Positions 8,121-17,705 of a stretch of DNA of 64,000 nucleotides are shown here, in pieces. The notes below the pieces were generated by a model, which searched no databases, was not told the DNA's origin, and worked only from the letters and a program-made list of their open reading frames with translations. Position 1 is the first letter of the stretch; every line of letters begins with the position of its first letter. Origin of the DNA: Shewanella sp. KX20019 (GTDB lineage Bacteria; Pseudomonadota; Gammaproteobacteria; Enterobacterales; Shewanellaceae); assembly GCF_016757755.1 (NCBI RefSeq), contig NZ_CP068437.1, positions 2,728,001 to 2,792,000 of the forward strand, read 5' to 3'. The position numbers and the translations under genes are program-made.

Positions 8121-9479
8121 ATGAACCATTCTGGCTTTCAGGCCAAACGCTTAATTCAATTAGCACTTCCTGTTCTAATTGCTCAAGTTACCCAGACTAT
8201 GATGGGTTTCATCGATACTGTTATGGCTGGCCGAGTCAGTGCTGTTGATATGGCTGCCGTCGCTATTGGTTCAAGTTTGTGGCTGCCTGCACTATTGTTC
8301 GTGCAAGGGCTACTAATGGCATTTACGCCCGTTTTTGCCCATCATCATGGTGCAAATAATCAAAAGGCAATCCAACCATTAGCTTTCCAAGCCGGATATA
8401 TTGCCATAATAGGCAGCCTAGGTGTGATGTTCTTCCTCTCACTTGGGGAGAATATATTAGCGCTGATGGATTTGGAACCAGAAATGGCTCAGCTTAGTGT
8501 TGGCTACTTAAATGGCTTTCTTTGGGGCGTACCTGCTTTTGTTCTATATCAAGTTCTACGCGGGTGCAGTGAAGGGATCTCCTACACTCTACCGACTATG
8601 GTAATTGGTTTTGTTGGCTTAGCGGTCAATATCCCTGCTAACTATATCTTTATCTATGGCCATTTCGGTATCCCCGCTATGGGAGGTGCTGGTTGTGGCG
8701 TCGCAACAGCATTAGTATTTTGGGCAATGTTTATTGCGATGATCATCTATATGCAATTTCACGCAAAATTCAAAGAGCTCGCCCCCTTTAAATCTTTTCA
8801 TATGCCAGACCTTAGTATTATGATCGATATGACTAAGCATGGTTTCCCAATTGCGATGGCGCTATTTTTTGAAGTCAGTTTGTTTGCCATTATTGCCCTA
8901 TTACTTGCCCCTCTGGGTGCTACAGTGGTAGCAGGCCATCAAATAGCACTAAACTTTTCATCCATCGTATTTATGCTACCACTATCTATAGGTATTGCGG
9001 TTTCGATACGCGTTGGCTACTACCTTGGTCAAGGCAAACCGGAAATATCATCAATGATCACCCGTCTTGGGTTGATCATCTCTTTCTCATTAGCACTGTT
9101 TACTGCCATTATTACGGTGATGTTCAGAAATGAAATTGCATTACTCTATAATGACAACCCAGATGTGATTACATTGGCCGGTAGCCTGATGTTCTTTGCT
9201 GCAATCTATCAGCTGTCGGATGCTATTCAAGTTGTAACGGCTGGTGCACTGCGCGGCTATAAAGATACTCGCAGTGCTTTTTACATTACCCTAGTCTCTT
9301 ATTGGGCTGTCGGCATGACACTTGGCTATACATTGGCTAGAACTGACATACTCGTTCCAGCTATGGGAGCACAAGGTTTTTGGATTGGGCTTATAGCTGG
9401 ACTGACGACAGCTGCAATATTATTCGCTATGCGCTTGAGGTATATCCAAAAAAGAGGCGCGATACTTTCTGTAATGTAA
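8121..9479 (+). CDS. norM: MATE family multidrug efflux transporter, NorM type
   Basis: The 452-residue protein has about twelve hydrophobic segments and the MATE opening pattern: LALPVLIAQVTQTMMGFIDTVMAGR, shown here by its ends LALPVL and MGFIDTVMAG. A PANYIFIYG segment lies between the two halves. NorM proteins export cationic drugs and dyes across the inner membrane, coupled to sodium or protons. It is divergent from ribE; a weak hairpin with a T run follows at 9546-9566. Confidence 0.93.
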   Translation: MNHSGFQAKRLIQLALPVLIAQVTQTMMGFIDTVMAGRVSAVDMAAVAIGSSLWLPALLFVQGLLMAFTPVFAHHHGANNQKAIQPLAFQAGYIAIIGSLGVMFFLSLGENILALMDLEPEMAQLSVGYLNGFLWGVPAFVLYQVLRGCSEGISYTLPTMVIGFVGLAVNIPANYIFIYGHFGIPAMGGAGCGVATALVFWAMFIAMIIYMQFHAKFKELAPFKSFHMPDLSIMIDMTKHGFPIAMALFFEVSLFAIIALLLAPLGATVVAGHQIALNFSSIVFMLPLSIGIAVSIRVGYYLGQGKPEISSMITRLGLIISFSLALFTAIITVMFRNEIALLYNDNPDVITLAGSLMFFAAIYQLSDAIQVVTAGALRGYKDTRSAFYITLVSYWAVGMTLGYTLARTDILVPAMGAQGFWIGLIAGLTTAAILFAMRLRYIQKRGAILSVM

Positions 9480-9545
9480 TATTTTTACTCATAGTTTGCT
9501 CAAATCGTCTAATCAGCATACAAGTTGGGCAGCAAAGCAGCATTT

Positions 9546-9567
9546 AACACAAAAGAGTGTTTTTTTA
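9546..9567 (+). terminator. Weak terminator of norM
   Basis: Short stem AACAC / GTGTT with a six-base loop, followed by a run of T. It sits immediately before the tRNA promoter. Confidence 0.5.
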
Positions 9568-9568
9568 C

Positions 9569-9597
9569 TTGCGCCAATCCTGCATCGACCGTACTAT
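9569..9597 (+). promoter_or_regulatory. Sigma-70 promoter of the tRNA operon
   Basis: TTGCGC at 9569-9574, 17-base spacer, TACTAT at 9592-9597. The next bases, AGCGCTC, form a GC-rich discriminator as in growth-rate-controlled stable RNA promoters. The first tRNA begins at 9646. Confidence 0.75.
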
Positions 9598-9645
9598 AGC
9601 GCTCGTTCCAAGGCAACAGCCAACAGAACATGCAGTATAAACAGT

Positions 9646-9722
<77 letters not shown>

Positions 9723-9724
9723 AT

Positions 9725-9801
9725 ACAACCGTAGCTCAGTTGGTTAGAGCACTACCTTGACATGGTAGGGGTCGGTGGTTCGAATCCACTCGGTTGTACC
9801 A
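9725..9801 (+). tRNA. tRNA-Val(GAC), copy 1
   Basis: 77 bases. Acceptor stem ACAACCG/CGGTTGT, D-arm AGCTCAGTTGGTTAGAGCA, anticodon loop TTGACAT (GAC), T-loop TTCGAAT, CCA encoded. Confidence 0.97.
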
Positions 9802-9830
9802 AACTGTTTATATGCAAGCCCTGTAAAAAT

Positions 9831-9907
9831 ACAACCGTAGCTCAGTTGGTTAGAGCACTACCTTGACATGGTAGGGGTCGGTGGTTCGAATCCACTCGGT
9901 TGTACCA
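9831..9907 (+). tRNA. tRNA-Val(GAC), copy 2
   Basis: Identical to the copy at 9725-9801, separated by 29 bases. Confidence 0.97.
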
Positions 9908-9957
9908 ATTCTTTTTAGTTGAATTAAAATACTAGTTTTTAAAATGATACATCCGGA

Positions 9958-10034
<77 letters not shown>

Positions 10035-10079
10035 ATTCTTTATTAGTAGAATTAAAACAACTAATGCGTTCAACACGGA

Positions 10080-10156
<77 letters not shown>

Positions 10157-10201
10157 ATTCTTTATTAGCAGAATTAAAACAACTAATGCGTTCAACACGG
10201 A

Positions 10202-10278
<77 letters not shown>

Positions 10279-10323
10279 ATTCTTTATTAGTAGAATTAAA
10301 ACAACTAGTGCGTTCAACACGGA

Positions 10324-10400
<77 letters not shown>

Positions 10401-10445
10401 ATTCTTTATTAGTAGAATTAAAACAACTAGTGCGTTCAACACGGA

Positions 10446-10522
<77 letters not shown>

Positions 10523-10567
10523 ATTCTTTATTAGTAGAATTAAAACAACTAGTGCGTTCAACACGGA

Positions 10568-10671
10568 CGCGGGATGGAGCAGCATAAAAGCTACTCGGAC
10601 TCAACTTTTTAAAAGAACATGGCGAAGGTCGTTGCCCTGCTCTACAAATAGTAATCCAGCTCCCGCAACCA
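10568..10671 (+). ncRNA. fMet-derived 104-nt structured element 1 (not a normal tRNA)
   Basis: It keeps the fMet first 15 bases and last 16 bases, including acceptor stem GCGGGA/TCCCGC and CCA, but the interior is rebuilt. The CAT anticodon arm and the TTCAAAT loop are lost and about 27 bases are gained. GGAGCAG (element positions 9-15) can pair with CTGCTCT (70-76). GGCGA (54-58) can pair with TTGCC (65-69) directly next to it. Two AT-rich segments (40-53 and 77-88) are unpaired. It could be a decayed tRNA, or an RNA with a new role. The array period is kept up to its start. Confidence 0.5.
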
Positions 10672-10716
10672 ATTCTTTATTAGCAGAATTAAAACAACTA
10701 GTGCGTTCAACACGGA

Positions 10717-10793
<77 letters not shown>

Positions 10794-10837
10794 ATTCTTT
10801 ATTAGTAGAATCAAGATAACTAGTGCGTCAACGCATG

Positions 10838-10942
10838 CGCGGGATGGAGCAGTATAAAAGCTACTCGGACTCAACTATTTATTGAAGCTTGGCGAAGGTC
10901 GTTGCCCTGCTCTTTTTAAAAATAACCCAGCTCTCGCAATCA
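10838..10942 (+). ncRNA. fMet-derived 105-nt structured element 2
   Basis: It shares the rebuilt interior of element 1 almost base for base in the paired parts (positions 1-39 and 53-76), while segments 40-52 and 77-89 differ almost completely. The acceptor stem stays pairable: GCGGGA now faces TCTCGC, with one G-U. The 3' end reads TCA, not CCA, so it cannot be a standard charged tRNA without repair. Spacing and position are those of an array unit. Confidence 0.5.
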
Positions 10943-10992
10943 ATTCTTACTTAGCAGAATTAAAACAACTAATGCGTTAATCAAATAGTAGG

Positions 10993-11013
10993 CCAGCATA
11001 AGCTGGTTTTTTT
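10993..11013 (+). terminator. Terminator of the tRNA operon
   Basis: CCAGC, loop ATAA, GCTGG, then seven T. It lies 50 bases after the last tRNA-like unit. Confidence 0.9.
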
Positions 11014-11302
11014 ATGTCTAAAATTTAGTACTACATTTCATTGCAGACCAATATCTGCCCCATTAATAGTGCAATTGGTTTCTCTCTACTTAATTCTTTA
11101 GAATAAATCTTTTAAACAAAAAGCGCAGTAGAAGGCACTACAGGGGTAAATACTGGGGATAAGTCCGCTGACTTTTTAATTGGAGTCAAAGACACAACCT
11201 TTAATTCCTAATATCTTACTCGCAATATCAGTCAGGAAGTTAAGTTCAGGTGTAGGTAGATTAAAAATTGATGGTGCGGCAGCATCAATTAACTCGTTGT
11301 TG

Positions 11303-11530
11303 CTATTTCATCATAACGAGCGCAGCTAAAGCACTCTTAGTGCGTGTATTTTCAGTAATTACATATTTGACACGTTGAGACTGGACCGCAGTTAACCTAC
11401 TACGATGGTTTTCTAATTGTTCTGTTGTGACATTTATAATGCCTTTAAGTGTGCCACAACGGTTCATATTTTCGAATTCGCGCTTGCTAGTGATCGAACA
11501 TTCAGAGAGTGGCGCAGTTAGTAGGTTTAA
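11303..11530 (-). pseudogene. Decayed rhodanese-like domain fragment
   Basis: The minus-strand frame through 11530-11303 reads without stops and includes SKREFENMN, then GIINVTTEQLENHRSRL, then NTRTKSALAALVMMK before TAG. The pattern 'REFE...G.IN.....LE.RL......R(T/S)..A..AL..' follows a rhodanese domain, but the catalytic Cys loop is gone (YVITENTRTKSA). An ATG at 11467 would give only 54 residues. After the stop, another frame (LIDAAAPSIFNL) may hold the lost C-terminus. I read this as a pseudogene; it could be chance. Confidence 0.35.
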
Positions 11531-11933
11531 TTATCGTAATCAAGTCACATTGCGTGATCCTGCAGACCAAAGGTAGAAAGCTACCTACTCACAATCAGCA
11601 CCGCTTGTACATCAAGAACAACGTCATATAGATAAGCGTACAATTTAAGTAGTGAAACAACTGTACCCATACACAATAAGCTTGCCAAAAACTCTCGTTA
11701 TACAGAAGAGCAATTGAAAAACCTTAATATGTTGAGGCTGTGGAGTTAAAACTACTGATCTTGCGTAACAGCCAGAATGTGAAGAGTCGTTAAAGTTGGT
11801 ACTTGGGGAGACACTGCAAGCCCTGAGAACGCAGAGTTAAGAAACAAGTATCCTAATTGTCAGATTCACAGTAGACGCTTAAGAATGCTCGATTTGAAGC
11901 AGTAGAAAATCACATGCGCTCATTCTAAAGTCC

Positions 11934-11971
11934 AACACCTAGTTTACGTTTAATAATGTAAGCTAGGTGTT
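11934..11971. repeat. 14-pair inverted repeat in the decayed region
   Basis: AACACCTAGTTTAC and GTAAGCTAGGTGTT pair over 14 positions (one G-U) around a ten-base loop. No T run follows on either strand, so it is not an obvious terminator. Confidence 0.7.
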
Positions 11972-12123
11972 GTTCACTTCAAGCTCGCTTATCTTAGTCG
12001 CGACAGTATCAACCCTCTCTCACGGGAAGCGGTTTTAACTCAAAATTCTCTGTTAAAGAGTAATCAAAAATCAAAGCACAGTCGGTTGAATAATCACAAG
12101 CTAAAAACCGCTAGTTTGATGGG

Positions 12124-12624
12124 TTACTTACCCCAAGGATTAGTCGGATCTTGCGAAGGCGCAGGTCGATTTTTGTCTGAGCGTCGATTTTGTGCATATG
12201 AATCCTGCGCTCTTGGTTTATCCTTACCATAACGTGGGCGACCGCCTTTGTTCTGCTTCATCGCTTCATAATCAGCCGTAGCTTTAGCGCGCATCTCTTC
12301 AATTAACTCAATGGTTAACTCTTGCGGCTTACGTGGCACAATGCCATCTGCAAATCCACGTTCACGAGGCTTGAGATCAAACTGAGCTTCGCTACCTTTT
12401 GGCATACGTTTGAAGCGATAAAGATAAAAGCTTTCAACACGCTCTCTCGCCCATTCTGTCTTCTTGAGGAACTTAATACAAGCCGGCATATTTGGATTAG
12501 AGTTAAAACACTCTAGGCGGATCGCCGCATAGAGGATCTTCCAATCGTAAAAATCGACAAGCTCTGTCACCATAGTTTCAAGGTTTAAGCCGTGCAGTGG
12601 GTTGTTCTGTTGATGTTCAATCAT
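12124..12624 (-). CDS. VF530 family (DUF2132) protein with extended tail
   Basis: Residues 7-70 match the small VF530/DUF2132 family: NNPLHGLNLETMVTELVDFY, then a CFNSNP.... KFLKKTEWARERVE segment. Family members are usually about 75 residues and a Vibrio one has a known helical fold proposed to bind DNA. Here the protein is 166 residues, with a polar, basic tail (KGGRPRYGKDKPR, RRSDKNRPAP) that looks disordered. Function unknown. It is divergent from ybiT with a 315-base gap. Confidence 0.85.
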   Translation of the reverse strand: MIEHQQNNPLHGLNLETMVTELVDFYDWKILYAAIRLECFNSNPNMPACIKFLKKTEWARERVESFYLYRFKRMPKGSEAQFDLKPRERGFADGIVPRKPQELTIELIEEMRAKATADYEAMKQNKGGRPRYGKDKPRAQDSYAQNRRSDKNRPAPSQDPTNPWGK

Positions 12625-12939
12625 GAGGTGTCCAAAAATCGCTGATAATGTACAAAAATCGTTAGATAACTAACTAGGCCATTGTCTCACGGCCACAATA
12701 TAGTTGTAATAATAACAAGAAAATACCGATATCACCCACTCAAATCAGCTAAGCCAACCATTTTTTGTAAAAAGCAGACGAAACTCGACAATTAATTCGC
12801 TTAAATGGATTGGTTGCTCGACATCTGAGCACCTATCTCTGTATAATGCGCGGCTGTTTTACCTATGCAAACGCTTACCCTATTAGGGGGTGGCGGTTAC
12901 CTGCTTAGCTTTGAATACTTAACATTTCAGGATATTCCA
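12625..12939. other. Intergenic between divergent VF530 gene and ybiT
   Basis: Contains the ybiT promoter at 12818-12847. Nothing else stands out. Confidence 0.6.
12818..12847 (+). promoter_or_regulatory. Sigma-70 promoter of ybiT
   Basis: TCGACA (five of six consensus bases) at 12818, 18-base spacer, perfect TATAAT at 12842-12847, about 90 bases before the start codon. Confidence 0.7.
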
Positions 12940-14544
12940 TTGATCTCTACCGCAAACATCACCATGCAGTTCGGCCCTGAGCCATTGTTTGAAAACATCT
13001 CCGCAAAATTCGGCAACGGTAACCGTTACGGTTTAATCGGTGCAAACGGCTGTGGTAAGTCAACCTTTATGAAGATCCTTAGCGGTGAGCTTGCGCCGAC
13101 CTCTGGAAACGTGTCTATCACACCGGGTCAAAAGGTCGGAACCCTAAGCCAGGACCAGTTTGCTTTTGAACAATACAGCGTTATTGATGCTGTAATTCAA
13201 GGTGACCCAAAGCTGTGGGAAGTAAAGCAAGAGCGGGAACGCATCTATTCTTTGCCAGAAATGAGCGAAGAAGACGGTATGAAGGTCGGCGAGCTTGAAA
13301 GTGAGTTTGCTGAAATGGATGGTTACAGCGCAGAAAGCCGCGCTGGTGAAATTCTGCTAGAAGCTGGCATTGAAGAAGAGTATCACTTTGGTTTAATGAG
13401 CCAAGTTGCACCGGGTAAAAAACTACGAGTGTTACTCGCGCAAGCATTATTCTCTAACCCTGATATCTTGTTACTCGATGAGCCAACAAACAACTTGGAT
13501 ATCCACACCATTAGTTGGTTAGCAGATGAGCTAAACAAACGTAAATGCACCATGATCATCATCTCGCATGACAGACACTTCTTAAACACTGTTTGTACGC
13601 ACATGGCTGATATCGATTACGGTGAACTACGCGTCTACCCAGGTAACTACGAGTACTTCTTAGAAGCAGCTGGTCTTATCCAAGAGCAACTGCTTGCTGG
13701 TAACGCTAAGAAAAGTGCTGAAATGGCAGAGCTGCAAGACTTCGTAAACCGCTTTGGTGCTAATGCATCGAAAGCAAAACAGGCGAGCTCGCGTGCTAAG
13801 AAACTGGACAAAATCTCTCTTGATGATGTTAAATCATCGAGCCGTATGACACCGTCACTTCGCTTCGATGAAAGCAAGAAAATGCATCGCCAAGCACTCG
13901 TGATTGAAGAGCTAAGCCATGGTTTTGACGGTGGTACGCTATTCCAAGGTGGCAACCTTATTCTTGAAGCCGGTGCCAAGCTTGCCGTTATTGGTGAGAA
14001 TGGCGTGGGTAAAACAACCCTACTTCGTTGTTTAGTTAACGAATTAGAGCACAATGAAGGTGTTATTAAGTGGTCTGAAAATGCTGCTATCGGCTACTGC
14101 CCACAAGATAGCACCACTGATTTTGATAACGATTTCACCCTGTTTGATTGGATGTCACAATGGCGTACACCAAAGCATAATGACCTTTCGGTTCGTGGCA
14201 TGTTAGGCCGTCTGCTCTTCACTGAAGACGATGCCAACAAAAAAGCTCGTAACTGCTCTGGTGGTGAAAAGAACCGCTTATTATTTGGCAAGTTGATGAT
14301 GATGGATGTCAACGTACTTGTAATGGATGAACCAACTAACCACATGGATATGGAAGCCATTGAAGCACTTAACAATGCACTTAAAGACTTCGAAGGCACC
14401 TTGATATTCGTCAGCCACGATCGGGAGTTTGTATCATCACTTGCAACTCATATCATCGACGTGAAAGACAATAACTTAATCAACTTCCATGGCTCGTTCA
14501 ACGAGTACATGTCGAGCCAAGCTGAAGCACTAGCGAATCAATAA
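12940..14544 (+). CDS. ybiT: ABC-F type ribosome-associated ATPase YbiT
   Basis: This 534-residue protein has two ATP-binding cassettes and no membrane part. Walker A motifs are GANGCGKS and GENGVGKT, signature-region and Walker B motifs end in LLLDEPTNNLD and VMDEPTNHMD, with a charged linker between. It follows E. coli YbiT along its length. ABC-F proteins bind the ribosomal E site and rescue or tune translation. I start it at TTG 12940 (an AGGA lies nine bases upstream), which gives the conserved ISTANITMQFG start; the longer frame from 12865 adds 25 residues that do not fit the family. Confidence 0.93.
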   Translation: MISTANITMQFGPEPLFENISAKFGNGNRYGLIGANGCGKSTFMKILSGELAPTSGNVSITPGQKVGTLSQDQFAFEQYSVIDAVIQGDPKLWEVKQERERIYSLPEMSEEDGMKVGELESEFAEMDGYSAESRAGEILLEAGIEEEYHFGLMSQVAPGKKLRVLLAQALFSNPDILLLDEPTNNLDIHTISWLADELNKRKCTMIIISHDRHFLNTVCTHMADIDYGELRVYPGNYEYFLEAAGLIQEQLLAGNAKKSAEMAELQDFVNRFGANASKAKQASSRAKKLDKISLDDVKSSSRMTPSLRFDESKKMHRQALVIEELSHGFDGGTLFQGGNLILEAGAKLAVIGENGVGKTTLLRCLVNELEHNEGVIKWSENAAIGYCPQDSTTDFDNDFTLFDWMSQWRTPKHNDLSVRGMLGRLLFTEDDANKKARNCSGGEKNRLLFGKLMMMDVNVLVMDEPTNHMDMEAIEALNNALKDFEGTLIFVSHDREFVSSLATHIIDVKDNNLINFHGSFNEYMSSQAEALANQ

Positions 14545-14576
14545 ACCTCGACCTTAGTGTTGATGTAAAGCTTATA

Positions 14577-14611
14577 AAAAAGCCATTTGACTATTCAAAT
14601 GGCTTTTTTTG
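14577..14611 (+). terminator. Terminator of ybiT
   Basis: AGCCATTTGA, loop CTAT, TCAAATGGCT, flanked by A and T runs. It may also serve the convergent peptidase gene. Confidence 0.92.
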
Positions 14612-14671
14612 TTCTATAAATTTCTTAAGCTGCTCTAGCTTAAGATAAAGCTAATCAAAATGCCCAACACA

Positions 14672-16585
14672 TTATAAATATCGATTTAAAAACTCTAGAT
14701 ACTTGTTCGATGCACTAATACGATTGGATTTTTTGCTGAACCCATGCCCTTCATCATCAAATACTAAATAGTCGACATAAGTACCGCCGGAGCGAATAGA
14801 CTCTACCATCTCATCGCTTTCTATCTTTAATACTCTTGGGTCATTAGCCCCTTGCACAACAAGTACAGGGCTCTTTACCTGTTCACCGAAAAATACCGGT
14901 GAAATATTGTGTAAACGCTCTCTGTCTGTCGCTGGGTCGCCCAATTCGTCATAAAGACTTTTTCTAAATGCTTCCCAGTATGGGGGAATGCTTTCAAGTG
15001 TACGAACCCAGTTAGTCACACCAAATATATTGATCCCAACTTCAAACTCATCAGTAAATGCCATTGCAGCCATCGTTAGGTAGCCGCCGTAACTGCCACC
15101 CATAACGCCAATTCTATCGGCATCAACCCAATCCAATGTTTGCAGGTATTTTTTGTTATACACCACATCTTGCAGGTCATCTTCACCATGGCGTTTGTCG
15201 TCTAAGTGGAAAAACGTTTTGCCGTAACCACTCGAACCACGATTATTAATTTTGATAATGGCATAGCCGTTATTAACTAAGTGCTGCACTGTGGCTGAAT
15301 AACCTTTACGCGACTGACCTCCAGGGCCACCATGAATATAGATAAGCGCGGGTACTTTTTTCATTGTTGTTTGTTTAGGTTTATACAAAATAGCGGGTAT
15401 TTCTACTCCATCAAAACTCTTAAACCGAACAACTTTACCTGAGACCAAATTGGCTTCCTTAATCTGCGGGTTACCACTATTAGTCAGACGTAAAATCGAC
15501 TCACTGCCTAGCTGATGGGTATATAAATTAGACGGGGACGTGTCTGAATTGATGTAAAACACCATAGAACTTGAGTCTTTGGAAAAACTGACCCCGCGTA
15601 AATCTCCGCTTGGCAGCGTGGGCAATTTGAGCTCAGTGTTGGTTTTTAGATCGGTAATGACTAACTGAGTTTGTGCGTCGGCGTTAATACCCGATATTTG
15701 AAAGCGGCCATCTTTTGAAAAGTAGCTAAAGCTAACGTCCCAATCTGCTTTGGAATTTAACGCACTATCCCCAGTAGTAAGATCATATGACCATGCCTGA
15801 TTGAACTCACCAAACTCATTAGTGGCAAATAACAGCTGTTTGTTGTCTTTAGAAAAAGTATAAACAGAGTAAGCCACATCGCCACTATGCTCAGTGAGTA
15901 ACTTAGGTTTGTTCATTTTTAAACGAAGATCAACTAAATAGAGATCGGCATTACTATTGGAGTGGCTTTTACTCAAGGCAATGAAGCGTCCATTTGGGCT
16001 AACCCCCTCTACCCCATATCCAGATTCATTCTTAAACACCAATTTGCGGCTATAATCTGCAGCACTATATTGATATACATCGAAATATTTGGCATCTCTC
16101 TCGTTTGTTACCACAAAGAATGATTGCTCATCTTCATGCCAAGAAATGAGCGATGCTTTTAGCCCTTCTCCCGGAGTTAAATCGACTTCTTTACCGTCGA
16201 GCTCTTGAACAAACAGATGGTTAAGCTCATCACCTCCTTTGTCAGCGCTATAAAGAAAACGTTCGTCTTGGGGGAACCAGGTTTCTACAAAAATGGACTC
16301 CTTCGTTGACGAGGTCAATTGCGTTGCAGCTGAACCATCAACTGGAACGCGATAAGCATTGAAAATTCCACTTTCATCATTACTCACCAATACGGCATTA
16401 CCTAGATGATTAATGGATGAGCCAAACACGCTGGTGGTTTTATAAAATTGTTCTGCGCTGTAGGTTTCAAAGGCAACGGGACTAACAGTCTCAGCTTGCT
16501 GCTTAGTGTCATTCTGATTGCCACTATAACTGCAACCAGTAAGCGCTATAGCAACTATTGTCGTTGCGACGAAGCTTCTATACAT
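14672..16585 (-). CDS. S9 family prolyl-oligopeptidase-like lipoprotein
   Basis: The 637-residue product starts with a lipoprotein signal peptide (lipobox LTGC near residue 18). An N-terminal WD40-like beta-propeller of about 360 residues holds repeated 'SKDG/PNGR' turns. The C-terminal alpha/beta hydrolase domain has the oxyanion HGGPGG motif, nucleophile GGSYGG, an Asp in the GANDPR segment and the His in DEGHGF. This order is the S9 (acylaminoacyl-peptidase/DPP) architecture. It probably cuts short peptides in the periplasm while anchored to a membrane. It stands alone between ybiT and an AlkD-like gene. Confidence 0.92.
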   Translation of the reverse strand: MYRSFVATTIVAIALTGCSYSGNQNDTKQQAETVSPVAFETYSAEQFYKTTSVFGSSINHLGNAVLVSNDESGIFNAYRVPVDGSAATQLTSSTKESIFVETWFPQDERFLYSADKGGDELNHLFVQELDGKEVDLTPGEGLKASLISWHEDEQSFFVVTNERDAKYFDVYQYSAADYSRKLVFKNESGYGVEGVSPNGRFIALSKSHSNSNADLYLVDLRLKMNKPKLLTEHSGDVAYSVYTFSKDNKQLLFATNEFGEFNQAWSYDLTTGDSALNSKADWDVSFSYFSKDGRFQISGINADAQTQLVITDLKTNTELKLPTLPSGDLRGVSFSKDSSSMVFYINSDTSPSNLYTHQLGSESILRLTNSGNPQIKEANLVSGKVVRFKSFDGVEIPAILYKPKQTTMKKVPALIYIHGGPGGQSRKGYSATVQHLVNNGYAIIKINNRGSSGYGKTFFHLDDKRHGEDDLQDVVYNKKYLQTLDWVDADRIGVMGGSYGGYLTMAAMAFTDEFEVGINIFGVTNWVRTLESIPPYWEAFRKSLYDELGDPATDRERLHNISPVFFGEQVKSPVLVVQGANDPRVLKIESDEMVESIRSGGTYVDYLVFDDEGHGFSKKSNRISASNKYLEFLNRYL

Positions 16586-16769
16586 GAAGATATCCTTATT
16601 CTGTCCACTCGGTAAATACCATTGGTATAAATTCTTTAAAGCAATAACTTAAGGCTTTATTGATTTAAGCTTAACAATGCTAACCTAACAGCAGGTGCCC
16701 TCAAACGCCAACAGTGAAGATGACTATCAACGCTAGGCACCTGCTGCACATCTAAGTCACTATGGCCAT

Positions 16770-17519
16770 TTATAGAGCAAGTAAGTGTCTACGAGTATCG
16801 CTATCAAGTTTCTCAATAGCGTAACGAAGGGTTCCGCGCTGCATATCAGAGATATTGGCTTTTAGGTAATCGATAACCTCAGGCTCATGTTCAACAGAGG
16901 CTACCTTCAGCAGCCAACCAACACTTTTTTGAACAAAAGGATCTGAGTCACTCAGTAGTAAATCACAGTTTTCGAAGATCAGTTTTGGGTCTAAAACATA
17001 TACCGATTTACCAATATTTCGTTTGATAAACTTAACCCACACCACATTGCTGGCACGGCGACACCAAGGGTTACTCGAGTACGCCCAATACTGGGTTGTT
17101 GTAATCAAATGAGGTCTTGAAAGCATAAACTGATAAATCGTTTTAATGCATAGATCGTCAACATGAGACCAGTTAGACACATAGTGCTCCAGCCAGTAGT
17201 GGAAACGCTTTAGTAATTCATCATCGAAATGGCGTTTAACAAACTTGTTAAGTAGACCAAAGGCTAACAATACCTCTTCAGTGTAAATAGCGTTCTCAAG
17301 TATATGCTCGCAGAGTTCTAGGTTATCATCAGCACTTAAGTGACTGTTCTGTAGTTGAAAGGCTACAATAACCTGCTTGATATCCGCTGCTTTCGCCCCG
17401 ATGAAATTAACCTCATGGTTAAAAAAGTGCGCCATCGATTTTGCTTTTTCTAGCGAGCTTACATGCAACAAGGCATCACACAATTGGTTTGAATACTGAA
17501 CAACACTATCTTTAGTCAT
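16770..17519 (-). CDS. DNA alkylation repair (AlkD-like) HEAT-repeat protein
   Basis: This 249-residue all-helical protein has the pattern of the DNA alkylation repair family: a W-S-x-VDDLC segment near residue 136, SNPWCRRASNVVW near 163, and WLLKVASVEHEP near 210. AlkD enzymes are HEAT-repeat glycosylases that remove positively charged N3- and N7-alkyl purines. The Asp and Trp residues AlkD uses for catalysis have plausible equivalents in VDDL and NPWCRRA, but I cannot confirm activity. It may instead be one of the non-enzymatic relatives. Confidence 0.75.
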   Translation of the reverse strand: MTKDSVVQYSNQLCDALLHVSSLEKAKSMAHFFNHEVNFIGAKAADIKQVIVAFQLQNSHLSADDNLELCEHILENAIYTEEVLLAFGLLNKFVKRHFDDELLKRFHYWLEHYVSNWSHVDDLCIKTIYQFMLSRPHLITTTQYWAYSSNPWCRRASNVVWVKFIKRNIGKSVYVLDPKLIFENCDLLLSDSDPFVQKSVGWLLKVASVEHEPEVIDYLKANISDMQRGTLRYAIEKLDSDTRRHLLAL

Positions 17520-17644
17520 TTCTATGACTTCCCTAACCTTCAGTTTTAACCATGACTGTCTGTGTATAGCTAGCTAAAAGCTTTACTAAGGCTTTAACTA
17601 TAACTTTATCCGCGGTGCAGAAGTATTAGCTCGCTCAAAATGGT

Positions 17645-17673
17645 GAAAAAAAAGCCCATCGAAAGATGGGCTT
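17645..17673 (-). terminator. Terminator of the OsmC-YcaO gene
   Basis: Minus-strand stem AGCCCATC / GATGGGCT with TTTC loop, followed by eight T. Confidence 0.92.
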
Positions 17674-17705
17674 CATTAGGCAAACAAAAGTTGAAGCAAC
17701 GAATA

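Larger units (their letters stand above)
11014..12123. other. 1.1 kb gene-poor, decayed region
   Basis: No intact gene seen. The left part has a broken rhodanese-like frame on the minus strand (11303-11530). Around 11680-11750 on the plus strand a short frame reads NKLAKNSRYTEEQL, faintly like the start of an IS3-type transposase subunit, but it stops at once; too weak to call. A 14-pair inverted repeat sits at 11934-11971. The position next to a tRNA cluster suits old insertions, though no attachment repeat was found. Confidence 0.5.

Noticed and set aside
10568..10671. Reading the atypical unit as tRNA-Leu, tRNA-Ser or tRNA-Sec with a long variable arm
   Set aside because: No seven-base anticodon loop with a proper stem and no TTCNANNC T-loop could be placed.
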